Under the pieces are notes generated by a model. That model saw nothing but the letters and a program-made list of their open reading frames with translations. It searched no databases and had not been told where the DNA came from. Both the position numbers and the translations under genes were made by a program. DNA of 64,000 nucleotides from Rhizobium sp. BT03 (GTDB taxonomy: Bacteria > Pseudomonadota > Alphaproteobacteria > Rhizobiales > Rhizobiaceae): positions 1,798,001 to 1,862,000 of the forward strand of contig NZ_CP125640.1 of NCBI RefSeq assembly GCF_030053155.1, given 5' to 3'. Each line of letters starts with the position of its first letter. Positions within the stretch are counted from its first letter, which is position 1. Below, in pieces: positions 37,278 through 45,804 of this stretch.

Positions 37278-37652
37278 TCAGAGCCGTTCATAGGGGGTGT
37301 CGATGTAGTCGTCCTTATCATATCCGCGAGAGGCAAAAACGAGCAGGATTGAACCTGGACCAAAGGTCATTTGGTGCCAATCCCTCGGCTCTACCAGCAG
37401 GCACTGGTCCGGTGACGACAAGGTGATCTCTTCCCGGGCCTTTCCATCGTCCATCAAAATCATCACGCTTCCCGAAAGCGCCACCAACGCCTGACGAGTC
37501 TGGTGATGACGATGGCCACCGCGTGTATGTCCGTCGGCTCCATAGATCCAGAAGCTCCGGACGACCGGAAATGGCAGTATTCCGTCCATGACGGTCAGCG
37601 CGCCTCGTCCGTCGGACATCGTCTTTAACGTAAGCAGGGTAAAAGCAGACAA
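37278..37652 (-). CDS. FdtA/WxcM-like dTDP-4-keto-6-deoxyglucose 3,4-ketoisomerase
   Basis: A 124-residue cupin. The family pattern begins LLTLKTMSDGRGALTVMDG and continues VRSFWIYGADGHTRGGHRHH with the His cluster that does the isomerisation. Such enzymes move the keto group from C4 to C3 of dTDP-4-keto-6-deoxyglucose before transamination. A TTG start (37652) is chosen because the conserved N-terminal strand lies upstream of the first Met and a GGA precedes it. One base separates it from the aminotransferase gene. Whether the product has galacto (FdtA) or gluco (QdtA) form cannot be read. Confidence 0.85.
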   Translation of the reverse strand: MSAFTLLTLKTMSDGRGALTVMDGILPFPVVRSFWIYGADGHTRGGHRHHQTRQALVALSGSVMILMDDGKAREEITLSSPDQCLLVEPRDWHQMTFGPGSILLVFASRGYDKDDYIDTPYERL

Positions 37653-37676
37653 GATTGGTTTTCCAGTTTTGCCGGT

Positions 37677-38588
37677 TCAGCCGGTTGGGAAATGCGGAGC
37701 TGGCTCCCTCACCAGGCTGATGAGGTATCGACCGTAAGAGCTCTTTTCAAGTGGAGCTGCCAGCCTTAGCAACTGCTCGGCATCTATGTATTCCAAATGA
37801 AAGGCGATTTCTTCGGGGCAGGCAATCTTCAGCCCCTGGCGCCGCTCGATGGTAGCAATAAACTGACTGGCTTCAAGAAGCGAATCGTGCGTGCCCGTAT
37901 CAAGCCAGGCATGCCCCCGCCCGAGGACGGCAACATTAAGCCTGCCGGCCGACAAATAATGCCGATTGATATCGGTAATTTCGGTTTCACCGCGCGGTGA
38001 GGGTTTCAAACCGGCAGCAATGTCAACCACGTCATTGTCGTAGAAATACAAACCCGTCACCGCGTAAGAAGAGCGGGGTCTGGATGGCTTTTCCTCCAAA
38101 GTGAGGACTTTGCCCTGACCGTCAAATTCCACCACGCCATACCGTTCGGGATCGTGGACTTTATACGCGAAGATCGTCGCTTCATCCGATCTCGCGGAAG
38201 CCGCGGATAAATCATGAGTCAGGAGGTTGCCGTAAAAAATATTGTCTCCCAGCACGAGGGCAGTTGCCTCTCGCCCTATGAATTCCCTGCCGATCGAGAA
38301 TGCCTGGGGAATTCCCTCCGGCGCGGCCTGCACGGCATATTGAAGGTTTAATCCCCATTGGGCGCCGTCACCCAGCAGCTGTTCAAAACGCGGCGTGTCC
38401 TGCGGCGTAGAAATAATCAGAATATCCCGGATACCTGCCAGCATCAGCGTTGACAGGGGATAGTAAATCATCGGCTTGTCAAAAACCGGAAGAAGTTGCT
38501 TGGAAATGGCGAGGGTCGCGGGATGGAGCCGAGTGCCCGAGCCACCGGCGAGCAAGATGCCCTTGCGCAGCTTTTTCTTCGAAGACAA
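37677..38588 (-). CDS. rfbA: Glucose-1-phosphate thymidylyltransferase
   Basis: A protein of about 303 residues that makes dTDP-glucose from dTTP and glucose-1-phosphate. [33 protein letters not shown] is the full signature region; VLGDNIFYG and GVVEFD-x-GKV follow. The start shown is a TTG with a perfect AGGAGG four bases upstream; the ATG ten codons earlier (38618) is the alternative. It feeds dTDP-glucose to RfbB (encoded at 18.7-19.7 kb) and then to the ketoisomerase and aminotransferase encoded directly downstream. Confidence 0.94.
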   Translation of the reverse strand: MSSKKKLRKGILLAGGSGTRLHPATLAISKQLLPVFDKPMIYYPLSTLMLAGIRDILIISTPQDTPRFEQLLGDGAQWGLNLQYAVQAAPEGIPQAFSIGREFIGREATALVLGDNIFYGNLLTHDLSAASARSDEATIFAYKVHDPERYGVVEFDGQGKVLTLEEKPSRPRSSYAVTGLYFYDNDVVDIAAGLKPSPRGETEITDINRHYLSAGRLNVAVLGRGHAWLDTGTHDSLLEASQFIATIERRQGLKIACPEEIAFHLEYIDAEQLLRLAAPLEKSSYGRYLISLVREPAPHFPTG

Positions 38589-38838
38589 GAGACCTCCTGC
38601 AACCTGGTAAATCCGCATTCACGAGCCTGTCGTGATGACGATCGCTGTTCGACACTGCTCACTACAGATAGATTGATCGGCATGCAATGCACTTACCGAG
38701 ACGCGAAGTGGCCCAATCGCGCATCAATCCTGTCTTGATGGAGGATAATCTGCCGTACTGGATTGCGACGCGGCCTTTCCGTCTGCTACGGGTTGGCTAG
38801 ATTTCGCCCCTTAGAATGTGAGCAAGACACCCGTCAAA

Positions 38839-39627
38839 ATGGCTGCAGACACTGCCGATCCACGTCCTCCCCGGATAAGCCTCATCACTGTTTGCTGGAA
38901 CGCCGAGCGGACCATTGCCGATACGCTGCGGTCCATCGACGCTCAAACCTACCGCGATTTCGAGCACATCATCGTCGACGGCGGCTCGAGCGATTCCACG
39001 CTCGCCATCATCGCTTCGGCGCCGGCGGAAAATCGCCGCGTACTTTCGGGACGGGATGGAGGTATCTATGAGGCCATGAACAAGGGGATTGGCCTTGCGA
39101 GCGGCGACATCATCGGGTTCCTGAATGCGGATGACACTTTCGAGAGCAGCGGCTCTCTCGAAACTGTGGCCGCCGCGCTGGACGATGAAGCCTATGACGG
39201 CTGCTATGGCGATCTCATATACGTTTCCAACCAGCATACCGATCGCAAAGTCCGTTATTGGAGATCCTGCGCGTTTGAACCCGGTTCTTTTGGACGCGGC
39301 TGGTGTCCGCCGCATCCGACATTCTATATACGGCGCCGCATCTATGACCGGTTTGGGACGTTCGATCTGCGTTATCGACTGGCGGCCGACGTCGAGCTTA
39401 TGATGCGATTTCTGGAAGTCGCACGCATCAAAACCATTTATATCCCCCGCGTATTGGTCAGGATGCGCTTGGGGGGCGCGACAAACAAAAACGTCCAAAA
39501 CATATCGCGTCAGAACAAGGAAGTGCTGCGCGCGCTTGCCGAGCACGGCTTCAGGGTCTCGACTCCAGTGTTCTGGGCATCGAAGCTTGTAAACCGCCTT
39601 GGCCAGTTCCTCACACGAAATCGATAG
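38839..39627 (+). CDS. Family 2 glycosyltransferase (WcaA-like)
   Basis: A 262-residue GT-A enzyme opening PRISLITVCWNAERTIADTL, with HIIVDGGSSDSTL, a DGGIYEAMNKGI block and the metal motif FLNADDTF. The block GGIYEAMNKG is typical of colanic-acid WcaA-type and related GT2 enzymes. A GTG seven codons upstream (38818) is a possible start; neither has a clear ribosome site. It is divergent from rfbA and marks the right edge of the polysaccharide locus. Donor unknown. Confidence 0.88.
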   Translation: MAADTADPRPPRISLITVCWNAERTIADTLRSIDAQTYRDFEHIIVDGGSSDSTLAIIASAPAENRRVLSGRDGGIYEAMNKGIGLASGDIIGFLNADDTFESSGSLETVAAALDDEAYDGCYGDLIYVSNQHTDRKVRYWRSCAFEPGSFGRGWCPPHPTFYIRRRIYDRFGTFDLRYRLAADVELMMRFLEVARIKTIYIPRVLVRMRLGGATNKNVQNISRQNKEVLRALAEHGFRVSTPVFWASKLVNRLGQFLTRNR

Positions 39628-40004
39628 CAGGGCTCCATCAGCGTCAAGGCGCGTCGTGTTCCGGCGGCGGACGACACTTTTGCCCTCACCGGGGCATCGG
39701 AGGCCGCCTCGCGAACTGAATATCCACTTTGCGAATAATCCCGCCACGCAATCGACTTGCGGTGCAGAAGCGTTAACGCATTGGATGCTTAGTTTGGTCG
39801 TGGAAATCCAAACGCCCAACTGGCTGCCTGTGCCAGGGACTTCCGTCGACGGCACAGCTGAGCGGTCTGTCGAGAGGTCCGAATGCAATCGAATGAGTCG
39901 ATTGTATCTTTTCAAACAATGATCCCAAAGCCGATGGGGACCGTCGTGGCAGGCTGGTCAGAGGACACCATGGCTTACACCAACGTCGAGCAGAGCAGGC
40001 AAAC
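39628..40004. other. 377-bp intergenic stretch without a recognisable gene
   Basis: Between the GT2 gene and the GGDEF-EAL gene. A reading frame of about 100 codons crosses it but has no ribosome site, starts inside the GT2 gene and resembles nothing I know. It presumably holds the promoter of the GGDEF-EAL gene; I see no clear operator or terminator hairpin. Confidence 0.5.
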
Positions 40005-41984
40005 ATGAAAGCAGATCCGATCCCGTCGACGAGCAGGCTCGCGAAGGTTCGGGCGTTCATGTCCATACCTCTGGAAAAGCCGGAATTGCTCAAGGCGCAA
40101 TACCGGGCCTTTTCTTATCAGCTGCCGCTCATGTATGTGATCCTGCTGACCAATACATGGGTGCTGGCGGCGACCCATATGTCGGTCGCGCCAACCTGGT
40201 TGGCCGTCTATATCCCGATCGTGCTGACATTGGTCTGCGCGGTCCGCCTTATGGCCTGGTCGCGCTCCCTGCGGGTTACACCGACCCATGAGGTCGCCGC
40301 ACGGGCGCTGGCACGCACCAATCGCCTCGCCAGTATTATTGCCGTCGCCTTCACCGGCTGGGCTCTGCTGTTATTTCCTTACGGCGACGCCTATGCCAAG
40401 AGCCATGTGGCCTTCTACATGGCGATCACCGTTATCGGCGTCATTTTCTGCCTGATGCATCTGCGCCCGGCAGCCTTTACCGTCGCGGCCATCGTCAACG
40501 GCGCGTTCTTCATCTTTTTCGCCCTGTCGGGCAACTCAGTCTTCATCGCCATCGCCATCAATACCGGGCTTGTTTCCGGCACCATGCTGGTCATCCTCCT
40601 CATTCAATACCGGGATTTCACCCGGCTGATCGAGGCGAAGATAGAGACCGAGGCGCTCAGCAACGAGAATTTTCGGCTTGCCAATCTCGACAGCCTCACC
40701 GAGCTTCCCAATCGTCGCGCGTTTTTCTCCCATCTCGGGGAAGCTTTTACCGAGGCCGAGACCACCGGGCAGACGCTTGCGGTCGGCATCATCGATCTCG
40801 ATGGCTTCAAGCCGGTCAACGACCTCTACGGTCACGGCATCGGCGACAAATTGCTCTACGAAGTCGGACAGCGTCTGGCCGGGCTGTGCGCGCAGAATAT
40901 CCATCTCGCGAGGCTCGGCGGCGACGAGTTCGCGCTGATCATCTCCAGGCCTTCAAGTGAGACCGAACTGCTGGCCCTTGGAGAGAGCCTGTGCACCGCG
41001 CTGCGGGTGCCATTCGTCTTTGCCGAAGCCGCCGTCCAGATTTCATGCTCTATCGGCTTTGCGGTTTATCCTGAAAACGCCAAGAGTGCTGCGGATCTTT
41101 TCGAGCGCGCCGACTACGCGCTCTATCACGGCAAGCGGAGCAAACGCGGCAAAGCCGTTCTCTTCTCCTCGGACCACGATGCGGAAATCCGCCGCGATGC
41201 ACGGATCGAACAGGTGCTGCAGATGGCCAATCTGCAAGAGGAACTCAGCGTCGTGTTCCAGCCGATCGTCGATGTCCGATTGGACGAGACTATCGGCTTC
41301 GAGGCGCTGGCGCGCTGGACGAGCCCCGTCCTTGGAAGCGTCTCGCCGGTGCAGTTCATTCCAGTCGCCGAAAGGGCGGGCTTCATCAATCGCCTGACGC
41401 GGCCGCTGCTGGAAAAAGCGCTCACTGTCGCGGCCGATTGGCCGGCCGGCATTCGTCTTTCCTTCAATTTGTCGGCGCAGGACCTGACCTCGCCGGAAGG
41501 CTTGCTGCATCTCATCAGCATTATCCACGCCAGCCGTTTCGATCCCAAACGTCTCGATCTCGAGATTACCGAGACAGCCTTCGCCGCCGATTTCGGTCAG
41601 ATTCAAAGCGCGATCACCACGTTGAAGGCGCTCGGCTGCGGCATATCGCTTGACGATTTCGGCATCGGCTATTCCAGCCTTTCTCGGCTTCACGCCCTGC
41701 CGCTCACCAAGATCAAGATCGATCGCACTTTCGTGACCGATCTGCATCGGAAGCCGGCCAGCTATAAAATCGTCAAATCGCTGCTGGCGCTCGGTCGCGA
41801 CATGGGCCTCGACTGCGTCATCGAAGGCGTGGAAACCCAGGAAGAAGTGACAGCCCTCAGAGAGCTCGGCGGTTTCCTGATCCAGGGCTATTTCTATTCG
41901 CGGCCGATACGAGAGGCCGACATCCCTGCGTTTTTGAATTTACAGTCCAACCTGTCGGTCCCAAATCGCGCTCGCCTTCACTGA
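40005..41984 (+). CDS. Membrane GGDEF-EAL cyclic-di-GMP protein
   Basis: A 659-residue inner-membrane protein. Six hydrophobic segments fill residues about 37-205. The GGDEF domain (about 225-390) has NLDSLTELPNRRAF, DLDGFKPVND and an intact GGDEF at 305-309, without the RxxD inhibitory site. The EAL domain (about 405-650) has FEALARW at 432-438, NLSAQDL, DDFGIGYSSL and EGVETQEE, so the phosphodiesterase residues look complete. Both making and breaking c-di-GMP are possible; such hybrids usually favour one. Its place beside the polysaccharide locus suggests control of surface or biofilm traits, but this is only context. Confidence 0.92.
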   Translation: MKADPIPSTSRLAKVRAFMSIPLEKPELLKAQYRAFSYQLPLMYVILLTNTWVLAATHMSVAPTWLAVYIPIVLTLVCAVRLMAWSRSLRVTPTHEVAARALARTNRLASIIAVAFTGWALLLFPYGDAYAKSHVAFYMAITVIGVIFCLMHLRPAAFTVAAIVNGAFFIFFALSGNSVFIAIAINTGLVSGTMLVILLIQYRDFTRLIEAKIETEALSNENFRLANLDSLTELPNRRAFFSHLGEAFTEAETTGQTLAVGIIDLDGFKPVNDLYGHGIGDKLLYEVGQRLAGLCAQNIHLARLGGDEFALIISRPSSETELLALGESLCTALRVPFVFAEAAVQISCSIGFAVYPENAKSAADLFERADYALYHGKRSKRGKAVLFSSDHDAEIRRDARIEQVLQMANLQEELSVVFQPIVDVRLDETIGFEALARWTSPVLGSVSPVQFIPVAERAGFINRLTRPLLEKALTVAADWPAGIRLSFNLSAQDLTSPEGLLHLISIIHASRFDPKRLDLEITETAFAADFGQIQSAITTLKALGCGISLDDFGIGYSSLSRLHALPLTKIKIDRTFVTDLHRKPASYKIVKSLLALGRDMGLDCVIEGVETQEEVTALRELGGFLIQGYFYSRPIREADIPAFLNLQSNLSVPNRARLH

Positions 41985-42025
41985 CCCGGCCAGCCTGTCA
42001 GCTCCGACTGTACGTAAGACATAGC

Positions 42026-42826
42026 TTACGCATCAATCCTCCCCCGCACTCCATCGGCAATCGCCGTCATCCTATCGGCCGCCGCATGGCCGATCAGCAT
42101 GAAGGCGTGCGTACCGTTCGACCAGTAGACGACGTTCATACCCTTGCGGCTTTCGACATCCGGCGCCTTGGGGCCGGCATCGGAGCGGACGATGCAGAGC
42201 GCCATCGGCCCGGTTTCCGGGTCGAGATAGGCGATCTGGGCGAGCGGCTTGCCGTCATATCGCAGGAGCAGGGCGCGTTTGAAATCGATGCCCGGAAGCG
42301 CGACGGCTTCGGGGGAAAGCGACAGGCCGAGTTTTTCGTCGAAGGCGCCGAGCTGGGCCGCCTGGACGTCTCCGCCGGGCACAGGGCCGGCCAGCGTTTC
42401 CGGCGTATAGAGCGAGATATAATCGGCGACCACGGCACGCCATTCGCTGTTTTCGTCCTTTGTCGAAAAGCCTTTGCCGATGCCGAGGACGGCGCGGTCG
42501 ATCGCGATGCCGGCAACCAGCGAGGCGGCAAGCGCGCCGAGGAAACGGCGGCGGCCGGCCAAGGCCTGCGTCGAACCGGGTTTTGCGCCCTCACGCGGGA
42601 TGGCGGCGAGCATCATCTCCAATTTTTCACGCGGGGCCTGCGACAGCAGGGGGGCGAAGGCTTGTTCGAACGGCAGGCTGGCGCGCGCCAGGAATTCCAG
42701 TCGTTCGGCGACAGCCTTGTCCTCGTTCGCCAGGGTTTCGATGCGCGCGGCCTCTTCAGCCGTCAGTTCGCCGTCGATGAAGGCGGTCAGTTCCTCGTCG
42801 GAGGGAATGGTGTATTTCGTGATCAT
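42026..42826 (-). CDS. Membrane anti-sigma factor
   Basis: A 266-residue protein. The N-terminal part IPSDEELTAFIDGELTAEEAARIE is the zinc-less anti-sigma start of RsiW/FecR-like proteins, a single membrane segment follows a Arg-rich stop (GRRRFLGALAASLVAGIAI, about residues 93-111), and the rest is periplasmic. It would hold the ECF sigma factor at the membrane until a signal. GGGGA precedes the ATG, which overlaps the sigma stop as ATGA, the usual sigma/anti-sigma coupling. The signal is unknown. Confidence 0.88.
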   Translation of the reverse strand: MITKYTIPSDEELTAFIDGELTAEEAARIETLANEDKAVAERLEFLARASLPFEQAFAPLLSQAPREKLEMMLAAIPREGAKPGSTQALAGRRRFLGALAASLVAGIAIDRAVLGIGKGFSTKDENSEWRAVVADYISLYTPETLAGPVPGGDVQAAQLGAFDEKLGLSLSPEAVALPGIDFKRALLLRYDGKPLAQIAYLDPETGPMALCIVRSDAGPKAPDVESRKGMNVVYWSNGTHAFMLIGHAAADRMTAIADGVRGRIDA

Positions 42827-43428
42827 TGCCGTCCCCTTTCCGTACCGTTGCCGGAGAGCCTGGCGCGGGCAGACGCCAGCCGGCTCATCACGGTCCCGAT
42901 CGGAATATCCAGTATGCCCGCAACCTCGCGATAGGAAAGCCCTTCGACATAGGCGAGGAAAACCACGGTTCTCTGCGCCTCGGGCAGCGCACACACCCGT
43001 CTCAGCACCTGGCCCGCCATCACATGGGTCTCCGTGTCGTGCGCGCCGTCGAAGGTCAGTACCTCGCTGGCATCGACGAAACCCTGGCCTTCACGCACCC
43101 GACGGGAGCGGATTTCGTTGAGCCAGATCGAATGCAGGATCGAAAACAGCCAGCGGTCGAGCCGGGTGCCGGGAACGAACTGATCGGCACGTTCAAGCGC
43201 GCGCAGGCAGGTCGCCTGCACCAGGTCATCGGCGACATCGCGCTGATGCGAGAGAACGAGACCATAACGCCAGAGCCTTGCCAGATTCTCCGTCAGGCCG
43301 CTCCTGATATCCGCTGCGCTGGCGATGGCCGCCTCCGACGATCCTGCATTCTTCGAAACCGCCGGATGAACCGGCGATTCCGTTCTCGCGCGACTATAGG
43401 CAGGAAATGAGGTACGCGCGACCGACAT
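42823..43428 (-). CDS. ECF sigma factor
   Basis: A 201-residue extracytoplasmic-function sigma factor. Region 2 is seen in LVLSHQRDVADDLVQATCLRALERADQF with the DDLVQ core and LDRWLFSILHSIWLNEIR; region 4 is ALPEAQRTVVFLAYVEGLSYREVAGILDIPIGTVMSRLASARARL with its helix-turn-helix. A 40-residue N-terminal leader is unusual in length. The start at 43428 has AAAGG nine bases upstream; an ATG eight codons earlier is possible. It is followed by its anti-sigma gene. Target promoters are unknown. Confidence 0.92.
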   Translation of the reverse strand: MSVARTSFPAYSRARTESPVHPAVSKNAGSSEAAIASAADIRSGLTENLARLWRYGLVLSHQRDVADDLVQATCLRALERADQFVPGTRLDRWLFSILHSIWLNEIRSRRVREGQGFVDASEVLTFDGAHDTETHVMAGQVLRRVCALPEAQRTVVFLAYVEGLSYREVAGILDIPIGTVMSRLASARARLSGNGTERGRQ

Positions 43429-43472
43429 TCTCACATGCCTTTCTGGCTCCATCTACCCGCCCACGCCGGCAA

Positions 43473-44009
43473 TCAGATCTTCGACGGATCGAGGATGGCG
43501 GCGTTCAGATCCTGATACTCCTCGCAGGCCGTGCCGCAGATCGCCTTTATCGTCGTCAGCTGTTCCTTGGCGAGATCGAGCCGGCCCTTGATGACATAGG
43601 CTTCGCCGAGATATTCGCGGACCTTGGCGTATTTCGGATCCATCTTCACCGATTGGAGGTAATAGGAGATGCCTTCGTCGGTGCGGCCGAGTTTGCGGGT
43701 GGCATAACCGCGATAGTTCAGCACCTCGGCGCTGTTCTGATCCTTGACCGTGTCGAGCACGGCAAGCGCCTCCTCATAACGGCCGGCCTTGGCCAGCGAA
43801 TAGGCATAATCGGTGCGGTTCTCGTCCGAGACGTTGGCGCTCTGCTGCTTGACGCATTTCTTGGTCTTCTGGTCGTAGATCTCGCCCTTTTTGCAGGTCG
43901 GCATCGTGCTGTTGTCATTGCCGACCGCAAAGACCGGGCCGGAGACGAGGGAAGCGGCAAGGCAGCCGCCGAGAAGGATGGAAGCGAAACGGGCTGTCAT
44001 GATCGTCAT
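43473..44009 (-). CDS. Secreted TPR-repeat protein
   Basis: A 178-residue protein. Residues 1-28 are a signal peptide (FASILLGGCLAASLVSGPVFA). The mature part has a short Cys pair region (PTCKKGEIYDQKTKKCVK), then about three tetratricopeptide-type helix pairs (TDYAYSLAKAGRYEEALAVL, LNYRGYATRKLGRTDEGISYY, REYLGEAYVIKGRLDLAKEQL). AGGAG lies seven bases before the ATG. It is probably periplasmic and mediates protein contacts. It stands 44 bp upstream of the ECF sigma gene in the same orientation and may share its transcript. Confidence 0.85.
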   Translation of the reverse strand: MTIMTARFASILLGGCLAASLVSGPVFAVGNDNSTMPTCKKGEIYDQKTKKCVKQQSANVSDENRTDYAYSLAKAGRYEEALAVLDTVKDQNSAEVLNYRGYATRKLGRTDEGISYYLQSVKMDPKYAKVREYLGEAYVIKGRLDLAKEQLTTIKAICGTACEEYQDLNAAILDPSKI

Positions 44010-44178
44010 GGGATAACTCCTGGAAAGTGACGTTGCGAGGAGAAAACACCGCTGCCCCGGGCTTTATTCGGCAGGCTCTCTATTTTCGTCATCACGGCTT
44101 CGTGAAGCCACCGAGGCCGAATAGATCGTCGAAACCGAGTGTTCTCAACGTTACGCCGGGAACGACAAGGAGAATTTC

Positions 44179-45231
44179 GTGACAGATAGCGTAAAACTCG
44201 TCAGCCTCGCCGTCGCCGCACCCGAACATGTCATTTTCCAGCAACAGGCGCTCGAAGCCTCCGCCCGGCTGTTTGCCAACCGCTTCGAGGATTTCAAGCA
44301 CCTTGCCCGCGTCTTCGACAGTGCCGGCATCAAGAAGCGCCATGCTGCCCGGCCGCTTGCCTGGTTCGACGAAGCCCATGGCTGGCAAGACCGGATGGAG
44401 GCCTATGCGGAGGTGGCAGGCAAGCTCTTCGTCGAGACCGCCAGCTCGGCCCTTCATCAGGCAGGGCTCGAGGCCGGCGATGTCGACTGTGTCGTCACGG
44501 TCTCGTCCACCGGTTTTACGACGCCGAGCCTCGATGCGCAGATGGCCCGCCGGATGGGTTTCAGGGCCGATATCGAGCGGGTGCCAGTGTTCGGGCTCGG
44601 CTGTGCCGCCGGTGTGTCGGGCTTTGCGATCGCCTCGCGGCTGGCGCGAAGCCGGCCGGGCGCCGTCGTGCTCTTCATCTCGATCGAGCTCTGCACACTG
44701 GCCTTCCGGCTGGACGAGCTGACGCGGCCGAACATCATCGCGACGGCGCTGTTCGGCGATGGTGCCGCCGCCTGCGTGCTGCGATCGGGCGAAGGCGGGC
44801 TGGCGGAAGTGGAATCGACCGGCGAGCATCTCTTTCCCGACACCCTCGATATCATGGGCTGGAAGATCGACGACGGCGGCTTCGGCATCGTGCTGGCGCA
44901 AGCCCTACCGCCCTTTGCCGAAAAGGAACTCGGCCCGGCGGTGACGGCCATTCTGGCAAGAAACGGGCTGACACCCGACGATATCGGCCGCTTCATCTGC
45001 CATCCCGGCGGCACGAAAGTGCTGGCCGCGATGGAAAGCGCACTGTCGCTGACGCCTGGCTCCCTCGATCACGAGCGCGGCGTGCTTGCCGACTACGGCA
45101 ATATGTCCTCGCCGACCATTCTCTTCGTGCTGGAGCGGGCGATCCGCGCCGGATTGCCGGAGCGCGCCGCGATGATCGCCATGGGGCCGGGTTTTTCGGC
45201 AAGCTGCGTGACGCTCAGGAGGCTGGCATGA
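44179..45231 (+). CDS. Type III polyketide synthase (chalcone-synthase fold)
   Basis: A 350-residue homodimeric ketosynthase. The Cys-His-Asn triad is complete: Cys142 in FGLGCAAGVSG, His275 in FICHPGGTKVL, and Asn308 in YGNMSSPT. Bacterial relatives make alkylpyrones, alkylresorcinols or phloroglucinols from fatty-acyl starters and malonyl-CoA. It starts with GTG preceded by AAGGAGAA. The next gene overlaps by ATGA and encodes an ICMT-type methyltransferase, the same pairing as bpsA-bpsB of Bacillus, where the product is an alkylpyrone methyl ether. Product in this organism is not predictable from sequence. Confidence 0.92.
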   Translation: MTDSVKLVSLAVAAPEHVIFQQQALEASARLFANRFEDFKHLARVFDSAGIKKRHAARPLAWFDEAHGWQDRMEAYAEVAGKLFVETASSALHQAGLEAGDVDCVVTVSSTGFTTPSLDAQMARRMGFRADIERVPVFGLGCAAGVSGFAIASRLARSRPGAVVLFISIELCTLAFRLDELTRPNIIATALFGDGAAACVLRSGEGGLAEVESTGEHLFPDTLDIMGWKIDDGGFGIVLAQALPPFAEKELGPAVTAILARNGLTPDDIGRFICHPGGTKVLAAMESALSLTPGSLDHERGVLADYGNMSSPTILFVLERAIRAGLPERAAMIAMGPGFSASCVTLRRLA

Positions 45232-45731
45232 TGTGGCCGTCGATCGCGCTGCTTACCTTCGTGACGCTGCAGCGGTTTGGCGAGCTCGTGCTCGCCCGGC
45301 GCAACACCGCTGCCCTTCTTGCCAGAGGCGCCAGGGAAGTGGCGCCGGAGCACTATCCCGCCATGGTGGCGCTGCATGCCGGCTGGATCGTCGGCCTGTG
45401 GCTGCTGGCGCCCGGCAGGCCGGTCGAGCTCTTCTGGTTTGCCGTCTTCATCGGGCTGCAGGCGCTGCGGCTCTGGGTGCTGGCGACGCTGAAAGACCGC
45501 TGGACGACGCGCATCATCATCCTGCCCGGCGCGCCGCTCATAATGTCAGGCCCCTATCGCTTCCTCCGGCATCCGAACTACGCGATCGTCGTCGGCGAGA
45601 TCGCCGCCCTTCCTCTCGCCTTCGATCTCCCCTTTTACGCGATCGGCTTTTCGCTGCTCAACGCGTGCGTTCTTTATGTCCGCATGAAGGCCGAAAATGC
45701 CGCACTGAAAAGCGCAGTGATTATGAAATGA
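45228..45731 (+). CDS. ICMT-family membrane methyltransferase (BpsB-like)
   Basis: A 167-residue integral membrane protein with four or five hydrophobic segments and the isoprenylcysteine carboxyl methyltransferase core: GPYRFLRHPNYAIVVGEI supplies the SAM/acceptor loop with its RHPNY motif. Preceded by ATGA overlap with the type III polyketide synthase gene, it is likely to O-methylate that enzyme's product at the membrane. It is about the length of Bacillus YpbQ/BpsB. An independent role on other lipids cannot be excluded. Confidence 0.87.
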   Translation: MMWPSIALLTFVTLQRFGELVLARRNTAALLARGAREVAPEHYPAMVALHAGWIVGLWLLAPGRPVELFWFAVFIGLQALRLWVLATLKDRWTTRIIILPGAPLIMSGPYRFLRHPNYAIVVGEIAALPLAFDLPFYAIGFSLLNACVLYVRMKAENAALKSAVIMK

Positions 45732-45804
45732 ATGCGATTTTTCGTTTGCGCCGCAGTATCGGCGGGAGCATTTTCACCCCGATAACGAAACGGAATGCAG
45801 GGGA

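Noticed and set aside
39599..39922. A 107-codon plus-strand frame after the GT2 gene
   Set aside because: It starts inside the GT2 gene in another frame, has no ribosome site and no recognisable domain.
42013..42030. 6-bp hairpin CGTAAG/CTTACG between the GGDEF-EAL and anti-sigma genes
   Set aside because: Too short and without a T-run to be called a terminator with confidence.
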